Source of the DNA: Promethearchaeota archaeon
GTDB lineage: Archaea > Asgardarchaeota > Lokiarchaeia > Sigyniarchaeales > SOKP01
Reading direction: 5' to 3'
Assembly: GCA_013375485.1 (NCBI GenBank)
Contig: JABXKB010000010.1
Span: 1-35,027, forward strand
DNA: 35,027 nucleotides
Shown one piece after another: positions 24,862 to 33,378 of this stretch (within the stretch, counting starts at the first letter, position 1; each line of letters starts with the position of its first letter). The translations under genes and the position numbers were made by a program. Below the pieces are notes generated by a model. That model was not told where the DNA came from and did no database searches. It saw only the letters and a program-made list of their open reading frames with translations.

Positions 24862-26244
24862 ATGAACAAAAAGAAATTAATCATTATTGGTTTAGATTGT
24901 GCTACACCAAGAACTCTATTTGAAGAATTCATTGAGGATTGTCCTAACATAAAAAAATTGATGGAATCGGGAGTTTATGGAAAACTTAGAACTTGTGATC
25001 CTCCAATAACAATACCCGCTTGGTTAGTAATGGCAACGGGTAAGAAAGCAGGCACTTTGGGATTATATGGTTTTAGGCATAGAAAAGCGAATTCCTATGA
25101 TGATTTCTGGATAGCCACATCTTACAGTATAAAAGAACCAAAAGTATGGGATATAATAGCTAAAAAAGGTTTAAAATCGTGTGTTTTGGGACTACCACCG
25201 ACTTATCCACCTCAAAAAATAAATGGATGCCTAGTTACAGGATTTATTACTCCTGACAGCACTACAGCATTTACATATCCTCCAGAACTCAAGGAAGAGA
25301 TCATAAAGAATATAGGAGATTATCTCTTTGATGTTAATTTTAGAGTTGATAAGAAAGAGATTTTGTTAAAAGAAATCTACGAAATGAGTAAGATTCAATT
25401 CAAAACAATAAAATATTTGATGGAAAATAAAGAATGGGACTATTTTAAATTTGTAATAATTGGATTAGACAGATTTCACCATGCATTTTGGAAATATTAT
25501 GACAAAAAACACGACAAATATGAACTAGATAATCCTTTCGAATTTGAAATGAAAAAATATTATCAATATTTGGATACTAAAATAGGAGAACTTCTAGATA
25601 TATTAGATGATGATACAATTATAATGATCGTGTCAGATCATGGCGCAAAAGCAATGAAAGGATTAATTTGTGTGAATATGGCACTTGAACAGTTGGGACT
25701 TTTAAAATTCAAAACAAAACCAAAACCGAGAACAAGAATTGGAGATGCGGATATCGATTGGGAAAATACTTATGCATGGGGATGGGGAGGATACTATGCA
25801 CGAATATTTTTAAATTTAAAAGGAAGAGAACCAAATGGAATTATAGAAAAAGAAGATTATGAAAACTGGCGAGATGAAATCAGAGAAAAAATAAAATCTA
25901 TCAAAGATCACAACGGTAATCAAATGAATACTAAGGTCTATAAACCAGAAGAATTATTTGAGATTATTCGGGGAGATGCTCCTGATTTAATGGTATATTT
26001 TGATGATTTAAATTGGAGGTCGGCAGGAACCGTTGGATATGAGTCAATGTACTTGGATGAAAATGATACAGGTCCTGACGACGCTGTTCATGATTGGTAT
26101 GGTGTATATATAATTTTTGATCCAAAAAAGAAAATAGGAAAAAATTTAGGAGAAAAAAGCATTCTTGACATAGCACCTACTTCTCTCAATATTTTGGGAT
26201 TAGAAATTCCTTTTGATATGGAAGGTCATATTATTAAATTTTAA
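24862..26244 (+). CDS. Alkaline phosphatase superfamily protein (type I phosphodiesterase/nucleotide pyrophosphatase-like)
   Basis: A metal-dependent hydrolase or transferase of the Phosphodiest group. Seen are IIIGLDCATP with metal-ligand D12, PPITIPAW with T50 as the predicted nucleophile, GLDRFHH (201-207, second metal site), VSDHGA (257-262), and the late AVHDWYG His. The metal and nucleophile residues thus seem complete. No signal peptide or membrane anchor is seen, so it should be cytoplasmic, unlike most sulfatases. I prefer the ATG at 24862; a TTG at 24847 would add five residues. It lies between sat and cysC, 17 bp before cysC, so it should act on APS, PAPS, PAP or a sulfated sugar. 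Which of these is not known. Confidence 0.82.
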   Translation: MNKKKLIIIGLDCATPRTLFEEFIEDCPNIKKLMESGVYGKLRTCDPPITIPAWLVMATGKKAGTLGLYGFRHRKANSYDDFWIATSYSIKEPKVWDIIAKKGLKSCVLGLPPTYPPQKINGCLVTGFITPDSTTAFTYPPELKEEIIKNIGDYLFDVNFRVDKKEILLKEIYEMSKIQFKTIKYLMENKEWDYFKFVIIGLDRFHHAFWKYYDKKHDKYELDNPFEFEMKKYYQYLDTKIGELLDILDDDTIIMIVSDHGAKAMKGLICVNMALEQLGLLKFKTKPKPRTRIGDADIDWENTYAWGWGGYYARIFLNLKGREPNGIIEKEDYENWRDEIREKIKSIKDHNGNQMNTKVYKPEELFEIIRGDAPDLMVYFDDLNWRSAGTVGYESMYLDENDTGPDDAVHDWYGVYIIFDPKKKIGKNLGEKSILDIAPTSLNILGLEIPFDMEGHIIKF

Positions 26245-26261
26245 ATAAAAAGGTTAAAAAA

Positions 26262-26804
26262 ATGGAACATAAAGGATTTACATTATGGTTTACTGGACTT
26301 CCATGTTCAGGTAAAAGCGTGCTTGCAAACTCAATTGCAGAGGATTTAAGGAATAGAGGAATGAAAGTAGAGCGTCTTGATGGTGATATAGTAAGAAAGA
26401 GTTTAACAAGAGATCTAGGATTTACAGAAGAAGATAGAAATATGAACATTGAAAGAGTAACATTTGTAGCTAAATTATTAACTCGAAATGGCGTTGCAGT
26501 GCTTGCTTCTTTTGTATCACCATATAATAAGATCAGAGCTTATTCACGGGAAGAAATTGGAGATTATATACTTGTGTATGCAAAGTGTTCTCTTGAAGAA
26601 TGTGAAAGAAGAGACGTAAAAGGGATGTATGCAAAAGCAAGAGCAGGAGAAATAAAAGATTTCACAGGTATAGATCATCCTTTCGAGGAACCTGATATAG
26701 TTGATATCATAGTAGAAACCGATAAACAAACAGTTGAAGAAAGCAAAGAAATTGTTTTGAAAGCTTTAGATAAAATGGGATATTTAGATAACAAACATAA
26801 ATAA
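26262..26804 (+). CDS. cysC: Adenylylsulfate (APS) kinase
   Basis: Phosphorylates APS at the 3' hydroxyl to give PAPS, the universal sulfate donor. Seen are the P-loop GLPCSGKS (residues 12-19), RLDGDIVRKSL (38-48) and DLGFTEEDRNMNIERV (51-66) for APS binding, and FVSPYNKIR (84-92). The lid region KGMYAKARAGEIKDFTGID and the HPFEEPD block are typical of CysC. Length is 180 aa, a stand-alone enzyme. AGGT just upstream is a weak ribosome site. No PAPS reductase and no classical P-loop sulfotransferase is seen in the window, so the user of the PAPS is either elsewhere or not of a recognised kind. Confidence 0.95.
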   Translation: MEHKGFTLWFTGLPCSGKSVLANSIAEDLRNRGMKVERLDGDIVRKSLTRDLGFTEEDRNMNIERVTFVAKLLTRNGVAVLASFVSPYNKIRAYSREEIGDYILVYAKCSLEECERRDVKGMYAKARAGEIKDFTGIDHPFEEPDIVDIIVETDKQTVEESKEIVLKALDKMGYLDNKHK

Positions 26805-26839
26805 AGAATTATTGGTAAATTGAAATAATAATGTAAAAA

Positions 26840-27766
26840 TTAAGTAATAATTTTTTTTATTTGCTCTAAAATTTCTCTTTGATTTATATTATAAGCGTCT
26901 AATAGAGTCTCTCTTTTTCCTGATTGACCAAATGAATTATTTATTCCGATGAATCTCATAGGTTTCGGATAATTTTCAGAAATAATTCGTGCAATTATAC
27001 TTCCAAACCCACAATAGATATTATGTTCTTCTATAACAACAATACCTTTAACATTATATACCTCATTCAATAGAGATTTATCATTTATCGGTTTAATACT
27101 TGGAAGATTAATTACTTTAATAGATATTTTTAACTTTTTTTCAATGGCTGGAGCAGAATTAATAGCTAAAATACTACCATATCCGGTTCCTATTAAACAA
27201 ATATCAGCTCCATCCTTTAATATGTCTGGTTCTCCAATAATAAAATTATAATTGTCATTATGAATTTTAGGAAAAGAACCCCTTGGTAATCTGATGTAAA
27301 ATGGTCCTTTTGTATTAAAGCTATATTCCAATATTCTTACAAGCTCAACATTATCGGAAGGAACTAAAACATTTAAATTTGGGAGAGTAGCCATTAAGCT
27401 AAGATCTTCCAATGCATTATGGGTGCTACCATCTTCTCCTACAAAACCACTATGTGTTGTTATAATTTTTAAATTTAAATTGTCATGACAAGCGAACCTT
27501 ATGAATTCCCATGCTCTTCCAGTTGTAAATATAGAAAATCCACTTACTATCGGAGTTTTTCCAGAAATTGAAAACCCCAACGCAGTTCCTACCATATTTT
27601 GCTCTGCAATTCCCATATTAAAGAATCGATTTGGAAATGTTTTAGCAAATTTAAATGTTTTTGTAGATAATGATAAATCAGCATCTAAAACTACAATATT
27701 CTTATTTTTATGACCTTTTTCAACTAAGAAATCTCCAAAAGTATCTCTGAGAGAAGGTTCTGACAT
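26840..27766 (-). CDS. Transketolase, C-terminal subunit
   Basis: The pyrimidine-binding and C-terminal domains of transketolase on a separate chain, as in many archaea and some bacteria. Seen are LDADLSLSTKTF, FFNMGIAEQNMVGTALGFS (with the Glu that activates thiamine diphosphate), THSGFVGEDGSTHNALEDL and FYIRLPRGSFPK, then the C-terminal Rossmann-like part with GTGYGSILAI and VVIEEHNIYCGFGS. Length is 308 aa. It begins 4 bp after the N-terminal subunit and ends the operon, convergent with cysC. In this operon its job would be to make erythrose 4-phosphate and xylulose 5-phosphate, or sedoheptulose 7-phosphate directly. Confidence 0.92.
   Translation of the reverse strand: MSEPSLRDTFGDFLVEKGHKNKNIVVLDADLSLSTKTFKFAKTFPNRFFNMGIAEQNMVGTALGFSISGKTPIVSGFSIFTTGRAWEFIRFACHDNLNLKIITTHSGFVGEDGSTHNALEDLSLMATLPNLNVLVPSDNVELVRILEYSFNTKGPFYIRLPRGSFPKIHNDNYNFIIGEPDILKDGADICLIGTGYGSILAINSAPAIEKKLKISIKVINLPSIKPINDKSLLNEVYNVKGIVVIEEHNIYCGFGSIIARIISENYPKPMRFIGINNSFGQSGKRETLLDAYNINQREILEQIKKIIT
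26851..26858 (+). terminator. T8 tract after cysC, possible archaeal terminator
   Basis: Eight T residues on the plus strand begin 47 bp after the cysC stop, within the last codons of the convergent transketolase subunit gene. Archaeal RNA polymerase commonly terminates at such tracts without a hairpin. No stem precedes it. Confidence 0.35.
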
Positions 27767-27770
27767 TGAG

Positions 27771-28625
27771 CTAATTACCTCTTTTTAATTTCAATTTTAT
27801 ATCTTCAATTTCTCTAAGAGCTATATTGTATTCCTCTTCATTTGGTGCTCGTCCATGATATTCTTTAGTATGTTGCATAAATGAAACATCAGCTCCTTTG
27901 ATTAGAAAAGAAATAATTACCTTAGGCTTACCAATTATAGATTTAGTTCTTTCAAATCCTTGAAGTGTTTCTTTCAGATTTGATCCATCTACTTCAATAA
28001 CTTCCCAACCAAAAGCTCTCCATTTATCTACTAATGGTTCTAAAGCCATAATCTGTTCTGTTGAGCCATCTATTTGAATACCATTACGATCTACAATTGC
28101 AACTAAGTTATCTAATTTATAATGACTAGCGGACATAGCGGCTTCCCAAATAGCCCCTTCATTTAACTCTCCATCTCCTAATAAAACATAAATAATTTTA
28201 TCTTTGTTATCTAATTTAGCACTTAAAGCGCATCCAACTCCAATTGATAATCCCATTCCTAGTGATCCTGTGGATATTTCTATACCAATTTCTTGATTTT
28301 TAACAGGATGTCCCTGTAATATGGAACCATATTTTCTTAATGTAAATAGATCATCTCTTTTTATAAAACCAAATTTTGATAAAACAGCATATAATGCTGG
28401 CGCTGCATGTCCTTTACTCAATATAAAAATATCTCTCTCTTCCCAAGTAGGATCTCTGTAATTTATTTTCATTATATTATTATAAAGAAGATATATAATA
28501 TTAGCACATGATAATGAGCCTCCAGGATGTCCTGATTGGGCTTTATATATCATCCTTAAAATGTCCTTTTTGATATCCAGAATATCACTTAAAATTCTTT
28601 GTTCTTCAAGTTTAGATAATTCCAT
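27771..28625 (-). CDS. Transketolase, N-terminal (thiamine diphosphate-binding) subunit
   Basis: Carries the diphosphate-binding half of transketolase. Seen are AQSGHPGGSLSCANIIYLLY, LSKGHAAPALYAVL, TGSLGMGLSIGVG, and the thiamine-diphosphate motif GDGELNEGAIWEAAMSA ending in VDRNG. QHTKEYHGRAP near the C-terminus holds a conserved His region. Length is 284 aa. It pairs with the gene 4 bp downstream to form the full enzyme. Many archaea lack transketolase, so its presence next to sedoheptulose-7-phosphate-using enzymes points to a dedicated supply of that sugar. Confidence 0.92.
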   Translation of the reverse strand: MELSKLEEQRILSDILDIKKDILRMIYKAQSGHPGGSLSCANIIYLLYNNIMKINYRDPTWEERDIFILSKGHAAPALYAVLSKFGFIKRDDLFTLRKYGSILQGHPVKNQEIGIEISTGSLGMGLSIGVGCALSAKLDNKDKIIYVLLGDGELNEGAIWEAAMSASHYKLDNLVAIVDRNGIQIDGSTEQIMALEPLVDKWRAFGWEVIEVDGSNLKETLQGFERTKSIIGKPKVIISFLIKGADVSFMQHTKEYHGRAPNEEEYNIALREIEDIKLKLKRGN

Positions 28626-28646
28626 TCTAATATTTATAAAAGTGAA

Positions 28647-29645
28647 TTACGTTTTATGAATTATATTTAATATAAAATCCAGCAATTTTTTTACTCCATA
28701 AAATTCTACAGGGGGGAGTGATGCTGTAAGAGCAGCAGCAAAAAGTGATATTTTTACTCCATCATTTACTGATAATCCAGAAGCAAATGATAATCCTAAC
28801 ACAGCCATAATAACACTTCCAACGGCTACATAACTTCTAACCGGTTGTTGTAGAATAGGATTAAATTTTTCTACTTTCTCATCCTCTCTTGAAAATAAAT
28901 AAGATTCTAATTCCAGGTAATTTAACAGAATATTTTTACATTTGGAAGAATTTAAAATCCTTTTTCCGGCAATTGTAATGCTTGTTTCATTACAACAATC
29001 GATTGAAAAGGTATCTAAAGCTTTCTGAAGATTTATCTTTATTAAATCTACATTTTCATAAAGATAATAATTGAATTTTGTAGGACGTACAATTATAGGA
29101 ACATTTTTATAGTTTTCTTTTAAATCTCGCAATAAATTTTGAATAAATAAATCCTTAAATATTCCTTTTAAACCATAATCCAAAATTAGTATAGCGCCTA
29201 TATCTTGAGACTTATTATTTATTAGATCTTTAAACTTTTCTATTATAGATTGAGATATATCACCATTGTAATCGGTTTCTAAACGTAAAAGATGTTGATT
29301 CATTGCTTTTATTCGAGTAATTTGAGGTGTTCTTAAATTTTCATCCACCAGAATACCATTAGAGTTAATATTCAACTCTTTTATCTTTTTTAAATAAAAA
29401 TCGCCCTCAAAATCATTACCAACAATAGTGTATATTTCGGGAATTCCTCCCAAAGATTGAATAAATTGAATTACTAATCCAGCTGCCCCAATATAAACAC
29501 TACTTTTTTCAATTTTTACATTAGGGACAGGAGCATCAGGAGAGATTTTGTCAGTATATCCAAAAATATACTTATCTATTAAAGCATCTCCAATAATTAG
29601 TACTTTCTTACCATTCCATTTGGAAATTTCATCAACAAGAGCCAT
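28647..29645 (-). CDS. RfaE1/HldA-like PfkB-family protein with degenerate active site
   Basis: The N-terminal half clearly follows heptose-7-phosphate kinase RfaE1 (HldE domain 1): VLIIGDALIDKYIFG (residues 15-29), KISPDAPVPNVKIE (33-46), TIVGNDFEGDFY (73-84), RLETD (121-125) and ILDYGLKGIF (154-163). The C-terminal half has lost the family's key features. Where the catalytic GAGD and anion hole should be, the protein reads SYVAVGSVIMAVLGL (271-285), with no Asp; the substrate-side GGAAN reads GAAGL (53-57); and the usual TRGExG segment is not recognisable. It is probably not a working kinase and may bind a heptose phosphate or serve as a subunit or regulator. The frame is intact with no stops, so it seems maintained. 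Spacing is 9 bp after tal and 21 bp before tktN. Confidence 0.8.
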   Translation of the reverse strand: MALVDEISKWNGKKVLIIGDALIDKYIFGYTDKISPDAPVPNVKIEKSSVYIGAAGLVIQFIQSLGGIPEIYTIVGNDFEGDFYLKKIKELNINSNGILVDENLRTPQITRIKAMNQHLLRLETDYNGDISQSIIEKFKDLINNKSQDIGAILILDYGLKGIFKDLFIQNLLRDLKENYKNVPIIVRPTKFNYYLYENVDLIKINLQKALDTFSIDCCNETSITIAGKRILNSSKCKNILLNYLELESYLFSREDEKVEKFNPILQQPVRSYVAVGSVIMAVLGLSFASGLSVNDGVKISLFAAALTASLPPVEFYGVKKLLDFILNIIHKT

Positions 29646-29654
29646 TATACAGAT

Positions 29655-30311
29655 TTATTTTTTTAATTCTCCTTGTAATTTTTCCCAATCTTTAAGAAAT
29701 GCTTCTAATCCTTGATCAGTGTTTGGATGTTTAAACATTTTTTCAAGAACACTAAAAGGGATCGTAGCGATATGTGCACCCATTTTTGCGGATTCAATAA
29801 CGTGTCGGGTATTTCTAATAGAAGCAACGATTAATTCGGATTTAAAATCATAAGCGTTAAGAATTTCCATTGATTCCCAAAGCATATCAATTTCATTTTG
29901 ACCATTATCCATCAATCTTCCTATGAAAGGACTTATATATGAAGCTCCAGCTTTTGCTGCAATTAAAACTTGATTTTGTGAAAATACAAGAGTAACATTT
30001 GTTTTAATCCCTTCAGGTTCGAGTATTTTGACTGCTTTAATCCCATCCTTTGTAAAAGGAATCTTTACAACAATATTTGGGGCGATTTTAGATAATTCAC
30101 GAGCTTCATTAACCATTTCTTCAGTGGTTAGTCCTATAACTTCTCCACTAACAGGTCCATTAACAAGTTCACAGATTTTTCTTAATTGTTCAACAGGTTC
30201 AGCTCCTTCTTTGGCTAAAAGAGTAGGATTTGTAGTTACTCCGTCAATTATGCCTAATTCTTGCATTTCTTTTATTTGATCTAAATTAGCAGTATCAATA
30301 AAAAATTTCAT
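29655..30311 (-). CDS. tal: Transaldolase (TalC/MipB small type)
   Basis: A TIM-barrel Schiff-base enzyme moving a dihydroxyacetone unit: fructose 6-phosphate plus erythrose 4-phosphate to sedoheptulose 7-phosphate plus glyceraldehyde 3-phosphate. Seen are [11 protein letters not shown] (3-13), [14 protein letters not shown] (23-36), and [12 protein letters not shown] (79-90) with K83 as the Schiff-base lysine. Residues that separate true transaldolases from fructose-6-phosphate aldolases in this family read as transaldolase: E57 (PVSGEV; Gln in FSA) and F129 (ISPFIGR; Tyr in FSA). Length (218 aa) is standard. It is placed between gmhB and the RfaE1-like gene, in line with a role in feeding GmhA. 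Confidence 0.92.
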   Translation of the reverse strand: MKFFIDTANLDQIKEMQELGIIDGVTTNPTLLAKEGAEPVEQLRKICELVNGPVSGEVIGLTTEEMVNEARELSKIAPNIVVKIPFTKDGIKAVKILEPEGIKTNVTLVFSQNQVLIAAKAGASYISPFIGRLMDNGQNEIDMLWESMEILNAYDFKSELIVASIRNTRHVIESAKMGAHIATIPFSVLEKMFKHPNTDQGLEAFLKDWEKLQGELKK

Positions 30312-30355
30312 AATATCTCACGAGTATATTTAAGTGATTATAATAATTATTTGTT

Positions 30356-30898
30356 TTATATATTTATAGCAAATTCTCTTAAATTTTTAAATATCATGTC
30401 CGGTGTTATAATACCTATCTTTTTTTGTTCCTCGTTTCCATATCCCGTTAAGACCAAAACTGTTTTGCACCTCGCTACTATACCTGTTTGAATATCATTC
30501 AATGTATCTCCAACCATGTAGGATTTAGTTAAATCAATATTATGTTTAAACTGCGCTTTTAAAATCATTCCTGGATTTGGCTTCCTACAATCACATGAAC
30601 CAGTGAATTTGGGATGGTGAGGACAATAATAAATATCATCTAACTGTATATTATTTTTCTTTAATATATAATTCATTTTATCATGGATTGCTGTTAGAGT
30701 CTCTTCTGTAAAAAAACCTCTAGCTATACCCGCTTGATTGGTAATAATAATTAACAAGAATTTTTTTTGTTTAAGAATTTTTAAAGCTTCAATTGAACCT
30801 TCAATAAATTCAAAATTTTCCGGATCTGAAAGATAACTAACTTCTTTATTTATCACACCGTCTCGATCTAAGAAAATTGCCTTGTTTTGGTTAGTCAT
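30356..30898 (-). CDS. gmhB: D-glycero-D-manno-heptose 1,7-bisphosphate 7-phosphatase
   Basis: A HAD-superfamily phosphatase that removes the 7-phosphate from heptose 1,7-bisphosphate. Seen are FLDRDGVIN with nucleophile D11 and acid/base D13, [13 protein letters not shown] (motif II), the zinc-binding loop CPHHP...CDCRKPNPG, and [12 protein letters not shown] (motif IV). I place the start at 30898, where ATG overlaps the rpe stop (ATGACTAA) and leaves five residues before the first strand; an in-frame ATG at 30949 would add 17 residues inside rpe. Related histidinol-phosphate phosphatases share this motif set, but the neighbours gmhA and hddA decide for heptose. Confidence 0.93.
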   Translation of the reverse strand: MTNQNKAIFLDRDGVINKEVSYLSDPENFEFIEGSIEALKILKQKKFLLIIITNQAGIARGFFTEETLTAIHDKMNYILKKNNIQLDDIYYCPHHPKFTGSCDCRKPNPGMILKAQFKHNIDLTKSYMVGDTLNDIQTGIVARCKTVLVLTGYGNEEQKKIGIITPDMIFKNLREFAINI

Positions 30899-31526
30899 TA
30901 GAATCAGATTCTTTAAATAGTTTAATAATTTTGTTGGGATTTTTAGCATGCAAAATAGTGCTGGAGCTAGATAAAATATCTGTTTTTTTCAATAATTTTG
31001 CATTTGTTAGATTAATCCCACCATCAACATCAATAAGAAAGTTATAATTCTTTTTATACTCAGCCAACTGATTTACTTTATTTACTGTCTCTGGAATAAA
31101 TTTTTGTCCTGACCAACCAGGATTAACACTCATTATTAAGACAAGATCGATTTTTTCTAGATATGATATAATCTCAGAAATATGAGTCTCTGGATTTATA
31201 GCAAAGCCAACCTTTTTATTTTCATTTCTAATTTCTTTGATTATATTGGCTTTATCGTTATTTGTTTCAAAGTGAAATAAAAATATATCAATAAATTTAA
31301 TAATCTTTTTAATGTAATCAAAGGGATTTATAACCATTAAATGGGCAATTATAGGAGTTTTATAAATTTTTTTTAAAGCCTTAAAGACATTTAGATTATT
31401 ATTTGTATTATTTACAAATTTACCATCCATAACATCCACATGGATGTAATCGTAACTTTCTAATCCTTTTAAAATATCCGTTGTGAAGTTTTCTGTTGCA
31501 TGTATAGAAACTGCGACTTTTTTCAT
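30891..31526 (-). CDS. rpe: Ribulose-phosphate 3-epimerase family protein
   Basis: A TIM-barrel metalloenzyme interconverting ribulose 5-phosphate and xylulose 5-phosphate. Seen are the start [20 protein letters not shown] (metal-binding His and catalytic Asp), [12 protein letters not shown] (second His), [19 protein letters not shown] (phosphate loop) and [10 protein letters not shown] (second catalytic Asp). The metal and acid/base residues are all present. I prefer the ATG at 31526, 10 bp after gmhA; a TTG at 31544 would add six residues and overlap gmhA. In this operon it would balance the pentose phosphates left over when transketolase and transaldolase make sedoheptulose 7-phosphate. 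Some divergence (such as SSSSTIL near the C-terminus) leaves room for another ketose phosphate. Confidence 0.88.
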   Translation of the reverse strand: MKKVAVSIHATENFTTDILKGLESYDYIHVDVMDGKFVNNTNNNLNVFKALKKIYKTPIIAHLMVINPFDYIKKIIKFIDIFLFHFETNNDKANIIKEIRNENKKVGFAINPETHISEIISYLEKIDLVLIMSVNPGWSGQKFIPETVNKVNQLAEYKKNYNFLIDVDGGINLTNAKLLKKTDILSSSSTILHAKNPNKIIKLFKESDSND

Positions 31527-31536
31527 GAAATACCAG

Positions 31537-32103
31537 TTACCCAAAAAGTTCCTTCTCTACTAAATAACAAATAATATGTCCAACGGTTATGTGTCCTTCT
31601 TGAATTCGCGGTGTATCGGTTGATGGTATTTTTAAACAAATATCTGTAATCTCCTCAACTTTACTTTTTTTTTGACCTGTAAAACCCACAGTTATAGCAC
31701 CCTTTTCTTTAGCTTTTATCAAGCCTTTTATTACATTTGGAGAATCTCCAGATGTACTAATTCCAATCGCAATATCTCCTTCATCTACGAATGATGACAC
31801 TTGTCTTTCAAACACCAAATCATAGCCGAAATCATTAGCTATTGCTGTGAGCACTGATGTATTTGTATGAAAAGCAAGAGAAGGAAGTGATTCTCTATCT
31901 TTATAAAATTTTCCAACAAATTCAGCAGCTATGTGTTGTGCATCTGCTGCACTTCCTCCATTACCAAATAGAACAACTTTTTTTTTATTTCTGTAAGCAT
32001 TTATTATTTTCTCCGAGATTTTTGCAATAATTGGAGTTAAATTTTTTATCGCTTCTTTAACTTTAATACTCTCATTCAAAATTACAATTATTTCATTTTC
32101 CAT
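31537..32103 (-). CDS. gmhA: Sedoheptulose-7-phosphate isomerase
   Basis: A SIS-domain enzyme converting sedoheptulose 7-phosphate to D-glycero-D-manno-heptose 7-phosphate, the first committed step of heptose synthesis. Seen are [20 protein letters not shown] (45-64), [19 protein letters not shown] (73-91), [12 protein letters not shown] (114-125) and [14 protein letters not shown] (166-179). H57, E61, Q168 and H176 keep the spacing of the E. coli GmhA zinc and catalytic residues (61, 65, 172, 180). Length (188 aa) is standard. AAGGA lies a few bases before the ATG. It is the second gene of the operon, 32 bp after hddA. Confidence 0.96.
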   Translation of the reverse strand: MENEIIVILNESIKVKEAIKNLTPIIAKISEKIINAYRNKKKVVLFGNGGSAADAQHIAAEFVGKFYKDRESLPSLAFHTNTSVLTAIANDFGYDLVFERQVSSFVDEGDIAIGISTSGDSPNVIKGLIKAKEKGAITVGFTGQKKSKVEEITDICLKIPSTDTPRIQEGHITVGHIICYLVEKELFG

Positions 32104-32135
32104 ATTAATATCCTTTTCTTTAAATTATATTAATT

Positions 32136-33146
32136 CTATTTAACTTCCCACACTTCAAGTCCTTTTGGGTTAAAATGAAAATTAACAATTTGTCCACCAA
32201 TTTTTTCCAATTCTTGAATTACTACATGTTTCTTACTGGAATCTGAAAAAAGTAATAAATGCCCTCCACCGCCAGCGCCAAGTAATTTTCCACCAAGAAC
32301 CCCAAACTTCCTTGAGGTTAAATAAAAATTCTCTATCTTTTTATTTGAGATTTTAGTACTTAAACTCTTTTTTGCTACCCATCCTTTATGTAAGAGATTC
32401 CCAAATTCATTTAATCTGCTTAAATTGTTAGATTCCACAATATTTCTCATAGAATGGGCTACATCTTTTAAATCTTGCATTGCTTCCATATAGGATTTCT
32501 TTTCAATTTCATACCCCTTTAATACCTCATCTTGGATATCAGACGAAAAATGAGAACCTCCTATATAACATAATATTAAACAAAACTGGAGTTCATTTAT
32601 CATTTCCACACTGGTATTTATAGGAAGCACTTTAACAACATCAGTAAATTCAATAAAATTAAAACCTCCATAAGTAGCAGCATATTGATCTTGATATCCC
32701 CCTTTCTGTTTTAATTCGATTCGCTCAATATCGTAAGCTTTTTGGGCAATTTCATGTTTTGAAAACCCTAAATTATAATATCTATTTAAGGCGCCAATTA
32801 AGGCAACAGATAAGGATGATGAGCCTCCCATTCCAGAACCCGCAGGAAGTTCTGAGTAAATAAATATATCCAATCCATCCTTTACATTTAGAACATTAAA
32901 AATTCCTTTAACTAATTCAAAATCAGTTGAATAATCTTTATCTCCAATATTAAAAAGGTATTCTTTATTAGGATTAATGGAATTAATTCTGATCTTTTTA
33001 TCGTTCCTTGGTTTTAGAGTTAGATAGACATGTCGATCAATCGTAGTACTAATTACACAACCTCCATGATCGATGCAATATGGAGCCATGTCTGTTCCTC
33101 CTCCACCAAAGCTTACTCGAAACGGTGCTTTTGAACGAATAATCAT
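32136..33146 (-). CDS. hddA: D-glycero-alpha-D-manno-heptose 7-phosphate kinase (HddA-like GHMP kinase)
   Basis: A GHMP-family kinase phosphorylating C1 of heptose 7-phosphate to the alpha-1,7-bisphosphate. Seen are the N-terminal RSKAPFRVSFGGGGTDMAPY (4-23, substrate strand shared by HddA and fucokinase relatives), the ATP-binding ELPAGSGMGGSSSL near residues 99-112, IELKQKGGYQDQYAATYGG, and the C-terminal GGKLLGAGGGGHLLLF (motif 3). Length (336 aa) is that of HddA. HddA belongs to the GDP-alpha-heptose route known from S-layer glycans; here it opens the operon together with gmhA and gmhB. No HddC nucleotidyltransferase was recognised in the window. Confidence 0.92.
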   Translation of the reverse strand: MIIRSKAPFRVSFGGGGTDMAPYCIDHGGCVISTTIDRHVYLTLKPRNDKKIRINSINPNKEYLFNIGDKDYSTDFELVKGIFNVLNVKDGLDIFIYSELPAGSGMGGSSSLSVALIGALNRYYNLGFSKHEIAQKAYDIERIELKQKGGYQDQYAATYGGFNFIEFTDVVKVLPINTSVEMINELQFCLILCYIGGSHFSSDIQDEVLKGYEIEKKSYMEAMQDLKDVAHSMRNIVESNNLSRLNEFGNLLHKGWVAKKSLSTKISNKKIENFYLTSRKFGVLGGKLLGAGGGGHLLLFSDSSKKHVVIQELEKIGGQIVNFHFNPKGLEVWEVK

Positions 33147-33378
33147 AATAATTCATCTAAATAATAATATCCTTCATTATCAAATTACTTCATGTAAAAT
33201 CATTAAAAAATTTGATTGTTGTAAAATTGTAGGACCTTTTTGTTTTAAATAGACCTTTTCATTAAGTTTTATAATTAATCTATGAAAAATATCAATTGAG
33301 TCGATTTATAATATTCTTTAATTTAAATAAATACTTATGAACTATTAAAATATTCAAATTGAGGCTTATTGACCTCTT

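Noticed and set aside
29655-30311. Fructose-6-phosphate aldolase
   Set aside because: The family-distinguishing positions carry Glu (57) and Phe (129), the transaldolase state, rather than Gln and Tyr.
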